Origin: Bacteroidota bacterium
GTDB taxonomy: Bacteria > Bacteroidota > Bacteroidia > Bacteroidales > JADFUO01
Direction of reading: 5' to 3'
DNA length: 15,612 nucleotides
Assembly (NCBI GenBank): GCA_015222115.1
Contig: JADFUO010000289.1
Coordinates: forward strand, 1-15,612
Below are positions 6,487 through 14,422 of this stretch, piece after piece. The position numbers and the translations under genes were made by a program. How positions within the stretch are numbered: the stretch's first letter is position 1; every line of letters begins with the position of its first letter. The notes under the pieces were generated by a model that did no database searches, was not told where the DNA came from, and saw only the letters and a program-made list of their open reading frames with translations.

Positions 6487-8346
6487 TTATGCAACTTTTA
6501 ATTTTTCTAAAATATCTTCCTCAACCCGCAAATTATTAATAATAAAGTTTTGCCTGTCCGGAGTGTTTTTACCCATATAAAATGACAGTATTTCGTTTAT
6601 AGAAAAATCACGTCGCAGAAGAACAGGGTCAAGACGCATTGAAGAACCAATAAAATGTTTGAATTCATCAGGTGAAATTTCTCCCAGCCCTTTAAAACGG
6701 GTGATCTCGCAGTTTAATCCAAGCTTTTTAAGTGCTTTATCCTTTTCTTCTCCCGTATAACAATAAAGTGTTTCTTTTTTATTTCTTATTCTGAACAAAG
6801 GAGTTTGCAAAATAAAAAGACGTCCTGATTTGACAAGGTCAGGATAAAACTGAAGGAAGAAAGTCAGGAGCAACAAACGTATGTGCATACCGTCAACATC
6901 AGCGTCGGTAGCAATAACAATATTATTATATCTGAGGTTATCAAGGCCTTCTTCAATATTTAAAGCAGACTGCAATAAATTAAATTCATCATTTTCATAA
7001 ACGATTTTTTTGCTCAAACCAAAACAGTTCAGGGGTTTTCCTTTAAGACTGAAAACTGCCTGCGTATTAACATCCCTTGACTTGGTTATTGAGCCGCTTG
7101 CTGAATCTCCTTCGGTGATAAATAGTGTTGTGTCAAGTCTTTTTTCATGATTACTATTAAGATGAATGCGGCAGTCTCTGAGTTTTTTGTTATGAAGACT
7201 GGCTTTTTTAACACTTTCGCGGGCTAATTTTTTTATGCCGGCTAATTCTTTTCGTTCTTTTTCCGATTGAAGTATTTTGCTTAGTAATGCTTCGGCAGTT
7301 TCAGGATTTATATGCAGATAATTGTCAAGGTTACGTTTAACAATATCATTAATATAATTCCTTATGGTCATGCCACCGGGTTCAATATGCTGTGAGCCTA
7401 ATTTTGTTTTTGTTTGAGATTCAAAAATAGGTTCCATTACTTTTATACTGATAGCTGCTAAAATTGATGTTCTTATATCGCTTGTTTCAAAATCCTTGTT
7501 ATAAAATTCCCTGATGGTTTTTACAATCGCTTCACGAAAAGCAGCCTGGTGAATTCCTCCCTGGGTTGTATGCTGCCCATTTACAAATGAATAATATTCC
7601 TCGCCATATTGTTTTGAACTGTGTGTAAAAGCAATTTCAAGGTCGTCTTCTTTTATGTGAATAATAGGATAAAGAAATTTGCCGTTACCATTAATATTTC
7701 TGTTCAGCAAGTCAAGCAAGCCGTTTTTTGCATAAAATCTTTCTCCATTAAAATAAATACTCAAACCATTATTAAGGAAAACATAATTCCATAATAATTT
7801 TTCAACATATTCCCCGATAAAATGAAAGTTGCCAAAAATGTCCTCATCAGGTATCAAGGTTACGATAGTGCCCGGTTTTTCATTATTTTTATGAATCTTA
7901 AAGTCATTAATTAATTCGCCACGACAATATTCAACAATTTTTGTTTTTCCTTCTCGTATTGATTGAACTTTAAAAGAAGACGACATGGCATTTACAGTTT
8001 TAGATCCAACACCATTCAATCCAACGGCTTTTTTAAAGACTTTAGAATCGTATTTAGCACCTGTGTTTATTTTTGAAACGCAGTCAGCAACCTTTCCTAG
8101 CGGCATGCCTCTTCCGTAATCACGAATAATAACCTTTTTGTCTTGAATAGTGATTTCAATGGATTTACCAAATCCCATAACAAACTCATCAATTGAGTTG
8201 TCAATTATTTCTTTTATCAGAACATAAATTCCATCATCCTGCGAAGCTCCATCGCCCAACTTCCCGATATACATACCGGGACGAAGACGAATATGCTCTT
8301 TCCAGTCAAGCGATCTGATACTTTCCTCTGTGTACTTCTCAAGCAT
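6487..8346 (-). CDS. parE: Type IIA DNA topoisomerase subunit B (topoisomerase IV ParE type)
   Basis: ATPase/Toprim subunit of a type IIA topoisomerase that, with a ParC/GyrA-type partner, passes DNA duplexes through each other for decatenation and supercoil relaxation. It has 619 aa. The GHKL ATPase shows EIIDNSID (46-53, Glu46 general base), DYGRGMP (76-82) and [12 protein letters not shown] (109-120). The transducer has a QTKTKLG loop (311-317). The Toprim domain shows TEGDSASG (411-418) and [10 protein letters not shown] (481-490), and FKGLGE is at 551-556. The ParE call over GyrB rests on size and overall resemblance to Bacteroidota ParE, including KGKPLN and [14 protein letters not shown] segments. 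No ParC gene follows on this strand; the next gene is convergent, so the partner is encoded elsewhere. The ATG at 8346 fits the family's N-terminus. Confidence 0.88.
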   Translation of the reverse strand: MLEKYTEESIRSLDWKEHIRLRPGMYIGKLGDGASQDDGIYVLIKEIIDNSIDEFVMGFGKSIEITIQDKKVIIRDYGRGMPLGKVADCVSKINTGAKYDSKVFKKAVGLNGVGSKTVNAMSSSFKVQSIREGKTKIVEYCRGELINDFKIHKNNEKPGTIVTLIPDEDIFGNFHFIGEYVEKLLWNYVFLNNGLSIYFNGERFYAKNGLLDLLNRNINGNGKFLYPIIHIKEDDLEIAFTHSSKQYGEEYYSFVNGQHTTQGGIHQAAFREAIVKTIREFYNKDFETSDIRTSILAAISIKVMEPIFESQTKTKLGSQHIEPGGMTIRNYINDIVKRNLDNYLHINPETAEALLSKILQSEKERKELAGIKKLARESVKKASLHNKKLRDCRIHLNSNHEKRLDTTLFITEGDSASGSITKSRDVNTQAVFSLKGKPLNCFGLSKKIVYENDEFNLLQSALNIEEGLDNLRYNNIVIATDADVDGMHIRLLLLTFFLQFYPDLVKSGRLFILQTPLFRIRNKKETLYCYTGEEKDKALKKLGLNCEITRFKGLGEISPDEFKHFIGSSMRLDPVLLRRDFSINEILSFYMGKNTPDRQNFIINNLRVEEDILEKLKVA

Positions 8347-8363
8347 ACTTTACCATTTTGCCA

Positions 8364-8371
8364 CAAAAGTA
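8364..8371 (-). promoter_or_regulatory. Candidate -7 box for parE
   Basis: On the minus strand this reads TACTTTTG, a match to TAnnTTTG, 17 bp before the parE ATG. No TTG was found at the ideal -33 distance, so the call rests on one box and would imply a very short leader. Confidence 0.35.
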
Positions 8372-8490
8372 TATATTCATTCAATTGTTTTTTTAGAAAA
8401 ATAGATTATTTATTAAATACTGATTGTTGAAATCTTTTTTCAGTTTAATTTCTACTCTAATGTTAGTAAAAAAGCATGTAATTTTATCAC

Positions 8491-8520
8491 AACTTTATAA
8501 CTTAATAAAGTTTTATTTTT
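8491..8520 (+). other. AT-rich hairpin in the divergent parE / DUF3276 spacer
   Basis: AACTTTAT (8491-8498) pairs with ATAAAGTT (8505-8512) across a 6-nt loop, followed by TTATTTTT. The shape is terminator-like, but it lies between divergent genes and upstream of the promoter boxes for DUF3276, so it has no obvious transcript to end. The rest of this 282-bp spacer is AT-rich and otherwise unremarkable. Confidence 0.35.
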
Positions 8521-8537
8521 ATCAATCTAAAAAAAAA

Positions 8538-8590
8538 TTGCAAATAATAGTCATATTTCATATATTTGCTAAATAATATTTGTATATTTG
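8538..8590 (+). promoter_or_regulatory. Promoter region with two -7 boxes for the DUF3276 gene
   Basis: TATATTTG occurs twice, at 8561-8568 and 8583-8590. The first has TTG at 8538-8540 with a 20-nt spacer, a full match to the Bacteroidota consensus. The second has a TTTG (the end of the first box) only 14 nt upstream. Two start sites are possible, giving leaders of roughly 55 and 30 nt. Confidence 0.6.
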
Positions 8591-8628
8591 CATTAGTTGT
8601 AATGAATTATTAATCAATTAAACTTAAA

Positions 8629-9063
8629 ATGGAAGAATCAGGAAACAAAGAAAGAAGAGAAGAAATCTTCTCACGAGCTGTAAGAGCCGGAAAGAGAACG
8701 TATTTTTTTGATGTTAAAGAAACACGCTCCAATGAGTATTATCTTACTATTACAGAGAGCAAAAGACGCTTTAACAATGAACAGGGTAAATTTTATTACG
8801 AAAAACACAAGTTGTTTTTGTACAAAGAAGATTTTGAAAAATTTGCCAAAGGATTGAATGAAGTTGTTGAATTCATTGAAACAGGTAAAATACCTGAAGA
8901 GGAAATAAAGGAAGAACTTCCTCCAAAAGAACAAGCAGATATTCAATTTGAAGATCTTGGATCAGATGATAAAAAAGAAACTGAAGACGAAGCTGAAAAA
9001 GAAACTGAAGCTGAAGCTGAAAAAGAAGCTGAAAAAGAAGCTGAAAAAGAAGCTGAAGAATAA
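8629..9063 (+). CDS. PUR-alpha-like nucleic-acid-binding protein (DUF3276)
   Basis: Small cytosolic single-stranded DNA/RNA-binding protein of the DUF3276 family (PUR-like, related to Borrelia BpuR), 144 aa. The PUR repeat covers about residues 10-88: EIFSRAVRAGKRTYFFDVK, YYLTITESKRRF, KFYYEKHKLFLYKEDFEKF. The C-terminal third (about 93-144) is a strongly acidic, disordered tail built of Ala-Glu-Lys-Glu units. These come from a 12-bp tandem repeat, so tail length may vary between strains. The gene has its own promoter with doubled -7 boxes and is closed by a strong terminator, so it is a single-gene unit ahead of parA. Its targets here are unknown. An antisense reading frame inside it is a shadow. 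Confidence 0.88.
   Translation: MEESGNKERREEIFSRAVRAGKRTYFFDVKETRSNEYYLTITESKRRFNNEQGKFYYEKHKLFLYKEDFEKFAKGLNEVVEFIETGKIPEEEIKEELPPKEQADIQFEDLGSDDKKETEDEAEKETEAEAEKEAEKEAEKEAEE
8992..9051 (+). repeat. 12-bp coding tandem repeat (Ala-Glu-Lys-Glu)
   Basis: Three exact adjacent copies of GCTGAAAAAGAA at 9016-9051, plus an isolated fourth at 8992-9003 separated by diverged codons. It encodes the acidic tail of the DUF3276 protein. Since the unit is a multiple of three, slippage changes tail length without breaking the frame. Confidence 0.9.
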
Positions 9064-9085
9064 AAAAACTAACAAATAAATATTT

Positions 9086-9115
9086 AAAAGCTGTTCAGTT
9101 TGAGCAGCTTTTTTT
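9086..9115 (+). terminator. Rho-independent terminator of the DUF3276 gene
   Basis: AAAAGCTGTTCA (9086-9097), loop GTT, then TGAGCAGCTTTT (9101-9112) form a 12-pair stem with one T-G wobble, running into TTTTTTT. It begins 22 bp past the stop codon. It separates this gene from parA. Confidence 0.88.
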
Positions 9116-9189
9116 ATAGTAATTAACAAAATTAGAAATTCAGTTAATAACTTACTTTGTTATCAGGATAGATTTTTTACTAAATATTA

Positions 9190-9197
9190 TATTTTTG
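9190..9197 (+). promoter_or_regulatory. Candidate -7 box for parA
   Basis: TATTTTTG matches TAnnTTTG and lies 48 bp before the parA ATG. The nearest upstream TTTG (9156-9159) is 30 bases away, too far for the usual spacing, so only the -7 element is supported. Confidence 0.35.
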
Positions 9198-9245
9198 TAA
9201 ATTCTGAACCTAAATTTTAATACGATTAAATAAAAATATTCAATA

Positions 9246-10061
9246 ATGGGAAAAATCATAGCTATAGCCAATCAAAAAGGAGGGGTCGGAAAAACTACTA
9301 CTGCAATCAATTTGAGTGCAAGCTTTGCGGTTTTAGAATACAAAACATTATTAGTTGATGCAGACCCTCAGGCTAATTCTACTTCAGGTGTAGGGTTTGA
9401 TCCGAGAAACATTAAAACAAGTATTTATGAATGTATAATTGATGATGTTGAACCCAAGGATATTATCCTGAACACAAAAACTCCATTTCTTGACCTGATA
9501 CCTGCACATATTGACTTAGTTGGCGCCGAAATTGAAATGATTAACCTTCCTAATCGCGAAAAAATGATGCGAAAAGTAATTAACAAAGTAAAAGATAATT
9601 ATGATTTTATAATTATTGACTGCTCTCCATCATTAGGTTTGATAACAGTTAACTCATTAACAGCAGCCGATTCGGTGATTATTCCCGTGCAATGTGAATA
9701 CTTTGCACTTGAAGGATTGGGAAAACTTTTAAATACAATTAAAATTGTTCAAACAAGACTTAATAATGATCTGGATATTGAAGGCATACTTTTAACCATG
9801 TTTGATGTTCGCTTACGCTTGTCGAAACAAGTCGTTGAAGAAGTTAAAACACATTTCCAGCAAATGGTTTTTGATACTCTGATAAACAGAAATACAAGAT
9901 TAAGCGAAGCACCAAGCTTTGGCGAAACTATTATTATGCATGATGCCGAAAGCACAGGAGCTACTAATTATTTAAACCTTGCCCGTGAAATACTACAAAA
10001 GAATGAACTAACTAATATAAATCAATCTGATAAACAAATTAACATTGCAAATGAAAGCTAA
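9246..10061 (+). CDS. parA: Chromosome partitioning ATPase ParA/Soj
   Basis: Deviant-Walker ATPase that works with ParB-parS in chromosome segregation, dimerising and binding DNA when ATP-bound. It has 271 aa. The Walker A with signature lysine is KGGVGKTT (11-18), Walker A' is LLVDADPQANST (35-46), and Walker B is DFIIIDCSPSLG (120-131). PVQCEYFALEGL (147-158) is the typical ParA/Soj segment. The short N-terminus without a helix-turn-helix fits the chromosomal type rather than plasmid type Ia. parB overlaps its last codons, indicating a coupled operon. The ATG start at 9246 immediately precedes the conserved first strand. Confidence 0.96.
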   Translation: MGKIIAIANQKGGVGKTTTAINLSASFAVLEYKTLLVDADPQANSTSGVGFDPRNIKTSIYECIIDDVEPKDIILNTKTPFLDLIPAHIDLVGAEIEMINLPNREKMMRKVINKVKDNYDFIIIDCSPSLGLITVNSLTAADSVIIPVQCEYFALEGLGKLLNTIKIVQTRLNNDLDIEGILLTMFDVRLRLSKQVVEEVKTHFQQMVFDTLINRNTRLSEAPSFGETIIMHDAESTGATNYLNLAREILQKNELTNINQSDKQINIANES

Positions 10062-10938
10062 GAAAAAAGCTTTGGGAAGAGGACTGGATGCAATTTTGCA
10101 AAGCCCTGAAACCGATATTACATCTAAAGATATTTCAGGGAATTATGTTGTTGGAGCCATTGCAGATATTGACCTTAATAAAATTGAGTCAAACCCTTTT
10201 CAACCCAGAACAGAATTTGATGATGAATCAATTATTGAATTAGTCAGATCAATAGCAGAACAAGGAATAATTCAACCTATAACAATTCGTAAACTCGGAT
10301 ACGATAAATATCAATTGATAGCAGGCGAAAGAAGATTCCGTGCAGCGAAACTGGCTGGATTAACAGATATTCCAAGCTATATAAGAGTTGCCAACGACGA
10401 GCAAATGCTTGAAATGGCTCTCGTTGAAAATATCCACAGGAAAAACCTGAATGCAATGGAAATAGCTATCAGCTACCAACGACTGATAGAAGAATGTAAG
10501 CTTACACAAGAAAAATTAAGTGAAAAGGTTGGTAAAGACAGAACCACAATATCAAATTATATAAGACTTTTAAAACTACCTCCTGAAATCCAAATAGCTA
10601 TACGTGATGAACATATAACTATGGGGCATGCACGTGCATTAATTAACATCAATGATGAAAAAACCCAACTTAAGGTTTTAAAGAAAATTATTACTAATAG
10701 TCTTTCGGTTCGTCAGGTAGAAGATTTTGTTAGGAAATTAGCAAAAATATCTTCACCGCAAAGAAAAACTACAGACCAACCTTTACCCGAAAAATATGAA
10801 CATTCAAAACTAAAATTAAAAAATATTTACAATACTGAAATTGAAATAAAAAGAAATAATAAAGGATATGGCAATATCGTTATTTCTTTTAAATCGGATG
10901 AAGATTTTAATAGAATAATTTCATTATTGGAAAAATAA
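10051..10938 (+). CDS. parB: Chromosome partitioning protein ParB/Spo0J
   Basis: Centromere-binding CTPase partner of ParA. I chose the ATG at 10051 (295 aa, MKAKKKALGRGLDAIL, the usual ParB opening) over a TTG six bases earlier. The start overlaps the parA end by 11 bp. Positions from this start: the ParB/Srx core has SNPFQPR (47-53), the CTP-binding GERRFRAA (92-99) and ENIHRKNLNAMEIA (126-139). The helix-turn-helix follows at about 150-175 (LTQEKLSEKVGKDRTTISNY), and a lysine-rich C-terminal dimerisation region ends the protein. No canonical parS was found in this window, so its binding sites lie elsewhere or are diverged. Very secure. Confidence 0.95.
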   Translation: MKAKKKALGRGLDAILQSPETDITSKDISGNYVVGAIADIDLNKIESNPFQPRTEFDDESIIELVRSIAEQGIIQPITIRKLGYDKYQLIAGERRFRAAKLAGLTDIPSYIRVANDEQMLEMALVENIHRKNLNAMEIAISYQRLIEECKLTQEKLSEKVGKDRTTISNYIRLLKLPPEIQIAIRDEHITMGHARALININDEKTQLKVLKKIITNSLSVRQVEDFVRKLAKISSPQRKTTDQPLPEKYEHSKLKLKNIYNTEIEIKRNNKGYGNIVISFKSDEDFNRIISLLEK

Positions 10939-10958
10939 CTTTTTAAGAAATTTCACAC

Positions 10959-11534
10959 GTGCCTTTTAAAAAAAAGATACTTTACTTACCATTATTAATA
11001 TTTGCTGTTATAATTTTTATTAAACCTGTTAGGCTTTCAGCTCAGGTAGAAAATAATCAGGATACAGTAATATTCAAGAAACACTCACCACAAAAAGCCA
11101 CCTTATATTCGGCAGTTTTACCGGGATTAGGACAAGCATATAATAAGAAGTACTGGAAGATACCTGTAATTTATGTCGGCTTTGGAGTGTTAACTTATTT
11201 TATTATTTCAAACCGCAAAGAATATATTAAATACAGGGATGCTTATAATTTTGTTCCTGAAGGAAATGATACAATCCCCCCAAATGATTATTGGTATAAA
11301 TATGATGAAACACAATTATCTGCCGGAAGGAATTATTACCGGAGAAATATGGAGTTTTCATATATATTGACAGGATTATGGTACATTCTGAATATTGTTG
11401 ATGCAGCTGTGGATGCACATCTTTTTGATTATGATATAAGTGACGACCTTTCAATAAAATTCCAACCGATAATTAATAATTCCGTTTTTAATCCGCGACC
11501 AACACCGGGACTTATGCTTACATTTAAATTTTAA
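10959..11534 (+). CDS. DUF5683 domain membrane protein
   Basis: Envelope protein of unknown function, 191 aa, DUF5683 family, commonly encoded directly after parB in Bacteroidota. An N-terminal hydrophobic segment (about 6-29, ILYLPLLIFAVIIFI to LSAQ) may be a signal peptide, with Ala-Gln at the likely cleavage site. The family core ATLYSAVLPGLGQAYNKKYW (about 47-66) is followed by one membrane segment (IPVIYVGFGVLTYFII) and a second near residues 135-150 (SYILTGLWYILNIVDAAVDA). The start is a GTG at 10959, 20 bp after the parB stop; no in-frame ATG lies near it. Probably co-transcribed with parAB. The gene that normally follows, dapB, survives only as a fragment. Confidence 0.85.
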   Translation: MPFKKKILYLPLLIFAVIIFIKPVRLSAQVENNQDTVIFKKHSPQKATLYSAVLPGLGQAYNKKYWKIPVIYVGFGVLTYFIISNRKEYIKYRDAYNFVPEGNDTIPPNDYWYKYDETQLSAGRNYYRRNMEFSYILTGLWYILNIVDAAVDAHLFDYDISDDLSIKFQPIINNSVFNPRPTPGLMLTFKF

Positions 11535-11544
11535 CAACTTATAT

Positions 11545-11646
11545 AATAAAAGCAGGAAAGGATTTGCTTTAGGTGCAGTTTTAGCAGCAGAATTTATCAA
11601 TGGGAAAAAAGGTTTTTTTGAAATGAAAGATATGTTGAAAATATAA
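11545..11646 (+). pseudogene. dapB: dapB 3' relic
   Basis: The frame from 11545 to the TAA at 11644-11646 encodes NKSRKGFALGAVLAAEFING followed by KKGFFEMKDMLKI. This matches, from memory, the conserved C-terminus of 4-hydroxy-tetrahydrodipicolinate reductase (DapB), the lysine/diaminopimelate enzyme: SRxGFALGAVxAAEF...GKKGxFxMxDxL. About 33 of some 240 codons remain. The NAD(P)H-binding domain and most of the catalytic domain are gone, and the frame has no start of its own. The position, directly after DUF5683, is where dapB sits in related genomes, so this is an in-place deletion rather than an import. A working dapB or another lysine route must exist elsewhere if the cell makes diaminopimelate. 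Confidence 0.75.
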
Positions 11647-11892
11647 TAAAAACTTTTTCTATACTATTATCTTTTAAAACTTTGTTTTTTAGCAAATTTT
11701 TATTTGGAAACTGTTGCAGGTTGCGGGTTGCAAGTTACGTGTTTTAAAAAAAAGTCAACCTTATTTAGGTATGAACACAGTTTAACCTGCAACTCGTAAC
11801 TCGTAACCCGTAACTCGAAACAGAATAAATTTGTTTGCAGCCTTGTGCTGCGCTATGTAATATCTTTATAAACACTAATAATCACAAATAGT
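11647..11892. other. Intergenic spacer after the dapB relic
   Basis: No gene was seen. The spacer holds the inverted pair of heptamer arrays (11713-11818), a -7-like TAAATTTG at 11826-11833 and a weaker TATCTTTA at 11861-11868. Either could drive the following membrane-protein gene, but neither has a well-placed TTG. Confidence 0.6.
11713..11818. repeat. Inverted pair of heptamer arrays
   Basis: The left array (11713-11740) is GTTGCAG, GTTGCGG, GTTGCAA, GTTACGT. The right array (11784-11818) is AACCTGC, AACTCGT, AACTCGT, AACCCGT, AACTCGA. Units of one are near-complements of the other, so the arrays can pair across a 43-nt middle. The right array is the same family as those at 4009 and 6367. 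Confidence 0.8.
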
Positions 11893-13713
11893 TTGATTTT
11901 TAAGTTTAAAATAGGGTCTGAAAAGTCAGTTTTCCTCGTGCTTTTTTTCCTTATTTGGCTATATTTATGGCTTAGAGCTTTTTATGTGCCATTGATATAT
12001 GATGAAATAGCCACCTTTTACGGTTATGTTCATGTTGGTAAATTTATTCCGTTTTATGCACATTGGGATGCAAATAATCATATTATTAATTCATTACTTT
12101 CATACCTGAGTTATAGTTTATTTGGTTCTTCGGGACTTGCACTCAGATTGTCCAATCTGATTTTCGTTCCGCTGTTTTTCTATTATATTTATAAAATTTC
12201 AAAAGAATTATCAGATAAAATATTACAATGGGTGTTTATTCTTTCCATTTGTTGTGCTCATAATTTTATTGAATTTTTTGCTTTATCAAGAGGTTATGGT
12301 ATGTCAATGGCTTTGATATTGGGTTCGGTTTGGTACTTAATAAAAGTGATAAAAACCAACCGGTTAAAACACTATTTATTATGCCTGATAAGTATGATTT
12401 TGGCAGTTATTTCCAATTTGACCTTATTAAATTCGGCAATAATAATTATTGGAATATTGATCCTTAACATTATATATAACTACAAGGCCGATAGTTTTCT
12501 TAAATCTCTAAAATTAAGCGCCTCAGTTTTATTATTGGGAGTTTTGCCTGTAATTATGTTTGCTAAATTACTATTTGTAATGCGTGAAAAGGAACTCCTT
12601 TATTATGGTACAACCGAAGGTTTCTGGCAATTATCTGTTAAAACATTGATTAAATTAATTACAGGAATGAATGCCCATGTTATTGATTATTTTGTAATAT
12701 TTTTCTTTTTGATATTTTGTTTAATTTTTGTATATCTTTTTATCCAAAAACCTAATCTGAAATTTTTCCTAAACAGCAATTTTGTTTTTATGTATTTGTT
12801 GCTTGGAAATATTTTTGCTGTTATACTTTTATGCAAACTTTTTAATATAAATTATCCTGAAGACAGGACAGGGCTTTATTTTTTGCCTTTTTTTATTGGT
12901 AGTATTTGTTTTATGACAGATCAATTAAAAAGAAAGCTTAATCATAAAATCATTACTCTTATAGTATTACCATTATTATTTTTCCCAATACATTTTATTT
13001 ATAATCTTAACTTATCATTTTCTTCCCATGAGAATCATAGGATCCCTGAAAGATTTTATGAAAAAGTAAAAGCTTATTATATTCCCGGTGAAACTCCACC
13101 TACAGTTGGTGGTTACCGCGGCAGACTAATGTGTTGGTCGTATTGGAATTTTAAAGATGGCGGAAATTTATGTAAGATATATAGTTCGGATTTTCCCGGT
13201 TTGGTTGAAGATTTCCAGATTGCGATATTAAATGAAAACCCCGAATGGCTTGAATATTACGACTCAATAGATTATGATAAATATTCAAATTTTCATTTGT
13301 TAAAAAGAAAACATTTTTTGAAAAAATTATTTATTACCGGTAAATCAGGAATAACATCAAATGGTGAAATAAAAAATGAATACTTTAATCTTCTTGAAAA
13401 GCAAGTTGATACGCTTACAGGTAAAACTTTATATATTGGTTATGACTTAACGATTTTCAGCAAACAAAAACCTTTTAAAGCATGGGTAGTTATTGCTGTT
13501 AGTAATAAAGAGCGGGAAAATTTACGATATGAGTTTATTGCTCTTGACTGGCTAAGGACAAAATGGGAAGGCAGACAAAGCAATTTCATTAATGGTATGC
13601 TTGTTCATGATTTACCTGAAGATGCTTATTCTATAATAACTTATTTATGGAATGTTAATAAAGTTCCTTATTTAATTAAAAATGGTAAATGCTCGTTGTA
13701 TGAGGTATACTGA
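11893..13713 (+). CDS. Multi-membrane GT-C / GT39-like glycosyltransferase
   Basis: Predicted inner-membrane protein of 606 aa with about nine to eleven hydrophobic segments in residues 13-370, then a ~235-residue soluble C-terminal region. The early acidic pair in LIYDEIATFYGY (Asp37-Glu38) on the loop after the first membrane helix is the usual GT-C catalytic/metal site. HWDANNHIINSLLSYLSYSL (57-76) matches the PMT_2/GT39-like pattern, in which such enzymes move sugars from polyprenyl-phosphate donors onto envelope glycans or proteins. The soluble tail has no signature I recognise. The start is a TTG at 11893, since no ATG occurs before the second membrane segment; a GTG at residue 16 is possible. 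It follows the repeat spacer after the dapB relic. Donor and acceptor cannot be inferred. Confidence 0.7.
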   Translation: MIFKFKIGSEKSVFLVLFFLIWLYLWLRAFYVPLIYDEIATFYGYVHVGKFIPFYAHWDANNHIINSLLSYLSYSLFGSSGLALRLSNLIFVPLFFYYIYKISKELSDKILQWVFILSICCAHNFIEFFALSRGYGMSMALILGSVWYLIKVIKTNRLKHYLLCLISMILAVISNLTLLNSAIIIIGILILNIIYNYKADSFLKSLKLSASVLLLGVLPVIMFAKLLFVMREKELLYYGTTEGFWQLSVKTLIKLITGMNAHVIDYFVIFFFLIFCLIFVYLFIQKPNLKFFLNSNFVFMYLLLGNIFAVILLCKLFNINYPEDRTGLYFLPFFIGSICFMTDQLKRKLNHKIITLIVLPLLFFPIHFIYNLNLSFSSHENHRIPERFYEKVKAYYIPGETPPTVGGYRGRLMCWSYWNFKDGGNLCKIYSSDFPGLVEDFQIAILNENPEWLEYYDSIDYDKYSNFHLLKRKHFLKKLFITGKSGITSNGEIKNEYFNLLEKQVDTLTGKTLYIGYDLTIFSKQKPFKAWVVIAVSNKERENLRYEFIALDWLRTKWEGRQSNFINGMLVHDLPEDAYSIITYLWNVNKVPYLIKNGKCSLYEVY

Positions 13714-13884
13714 AACGCATACATACGTACTAACTTCGTGTCGTAAACTTTGCAAATACCGAATTAAATATCTAATCCATACGGATTCCTAACAGTCATT
13801 GGTTCTAAGTAATTTATGTTCCAATAATTTTGTATTCTCGTTTAGTATCAGTTTAAAAGGGATTATGATTAAATTAATATACGG

Positions 13885-13964
13885 ACTAAGTAGAGTTTGT
13901 CTATAAAGTACCTCTTGGATAAAATTTTATCAACATAATTGACTTTATAGACAGGCACTAAGTA
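13885..13964. mobile_element. MITE-like palindromic element with 8-bp flanking direct repeat
   Basis: Direct repeats ACTAAGTA at 13885-13892 and 13957-13964 flank a 64-bp block. Inside, 12-bp inverted arms TGTCTATAAAGT (13898-13909) and ACTTTATAGACA (13942-13953) surround a central palindrome GATAAAATTTTATC (13918-13931). The right half recurs at 21-53 without the left arm. The size, inverted ends and flanking duplication fit a miniature mobile element. It could instead be a bidirectional terminator between the convergent GT39-like gene and yjbQ. No transposase with matching ends is visible. Confidence 0.55.
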
Positions 13965-13973
13965 AGTTCCATT

Positions 13974-14393
13974 TTATTCCCCAATAATTTTAACCAGTAC
14001 ACGCTTCCGTCGTCTTCCGTCAAATTCGCCGTAGAATATTTGTTCCCATGGGCCAAAATCCAATTGACCGTTGGTTATTGCCACGACTACTTCACGTCCC
14101 ATGATCTGACGTTTCAGATGTGCATCACCATTGTCCTCACCGGTACGGTTATGACGATAATGACTTATTGGCTCGTGAGGTGCTAATTCTTCAAGCCAAT
14201 CATCATAATCCTGATGAAGACCGCGTTCATCATCATTAATAAATACCGAAGCAGTTATGTGCATTGCATTTACAAGTGCAAAACCTTCCATAATACCACT
14301 TTCGTATAAACATTCTTCAACCTGATGCGTGATATTGATAAAAGCACGACGTTCAGGTGCGTTGAACCAGAGTTCTTTACGATAGCTTTTCAT
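13974..14393 (-). CDS. yjbQ: YjbQ / UPF0047 family protein
   Basis: Small cytosolic protein of 139 aa, the normal length of the YjbQ (TIGR00149, UPF0047) family. Some members show weak thiamine-phosphate synthase activity, but the physiological role is unsettled. Diagnostic motifs: [16 protein letters not shown] (41-56), [19 protein letters not shown] (81-99), and [20 protein letters not shown] (113-132). The conserved histidines (His45, His92) form the putative metal or active site. The ATG start fits the family. It lies 29 bp downstream of the RAYT gene on the same strand and may be read through from it, but the pairing looks accidental. The MITE-like element follows the stop codon. Confidence 0.92.
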   Translation of the reverse strand: MKSYRKELWFNAPERRAFINITHQVEECLYESGIMEGFALVNAMHITASVFINDDERGLHQDYDDWLEELAPHEPISHYRHNRTGEDNGDAHLKRQIMGREVVVAITNGQLDFGPWEQIFYGEFDGRRRKRVLVKIIGE

Positions 14394-14422
14394 AAAATAT
14401 TGTTTTTTTGTTATATAATTTT

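Noticed and set aside
8671..8946. Minus-strand frame opposite the DUF3276 gene
   Set aside because: Phe/Ile-rich antisense of a lysine- and glutamate-rich gene; a typical shadow.
10628..10639. Palindrome ATGCACGTGCAT inside parB as a parS site
   Set aside because: It shares only the CACGTG core with parS-type sequences, the flanks differ, and its codons encode the conserved MGHARAL segment. The CACGTG at 10956-10961 has even poorer flanks.
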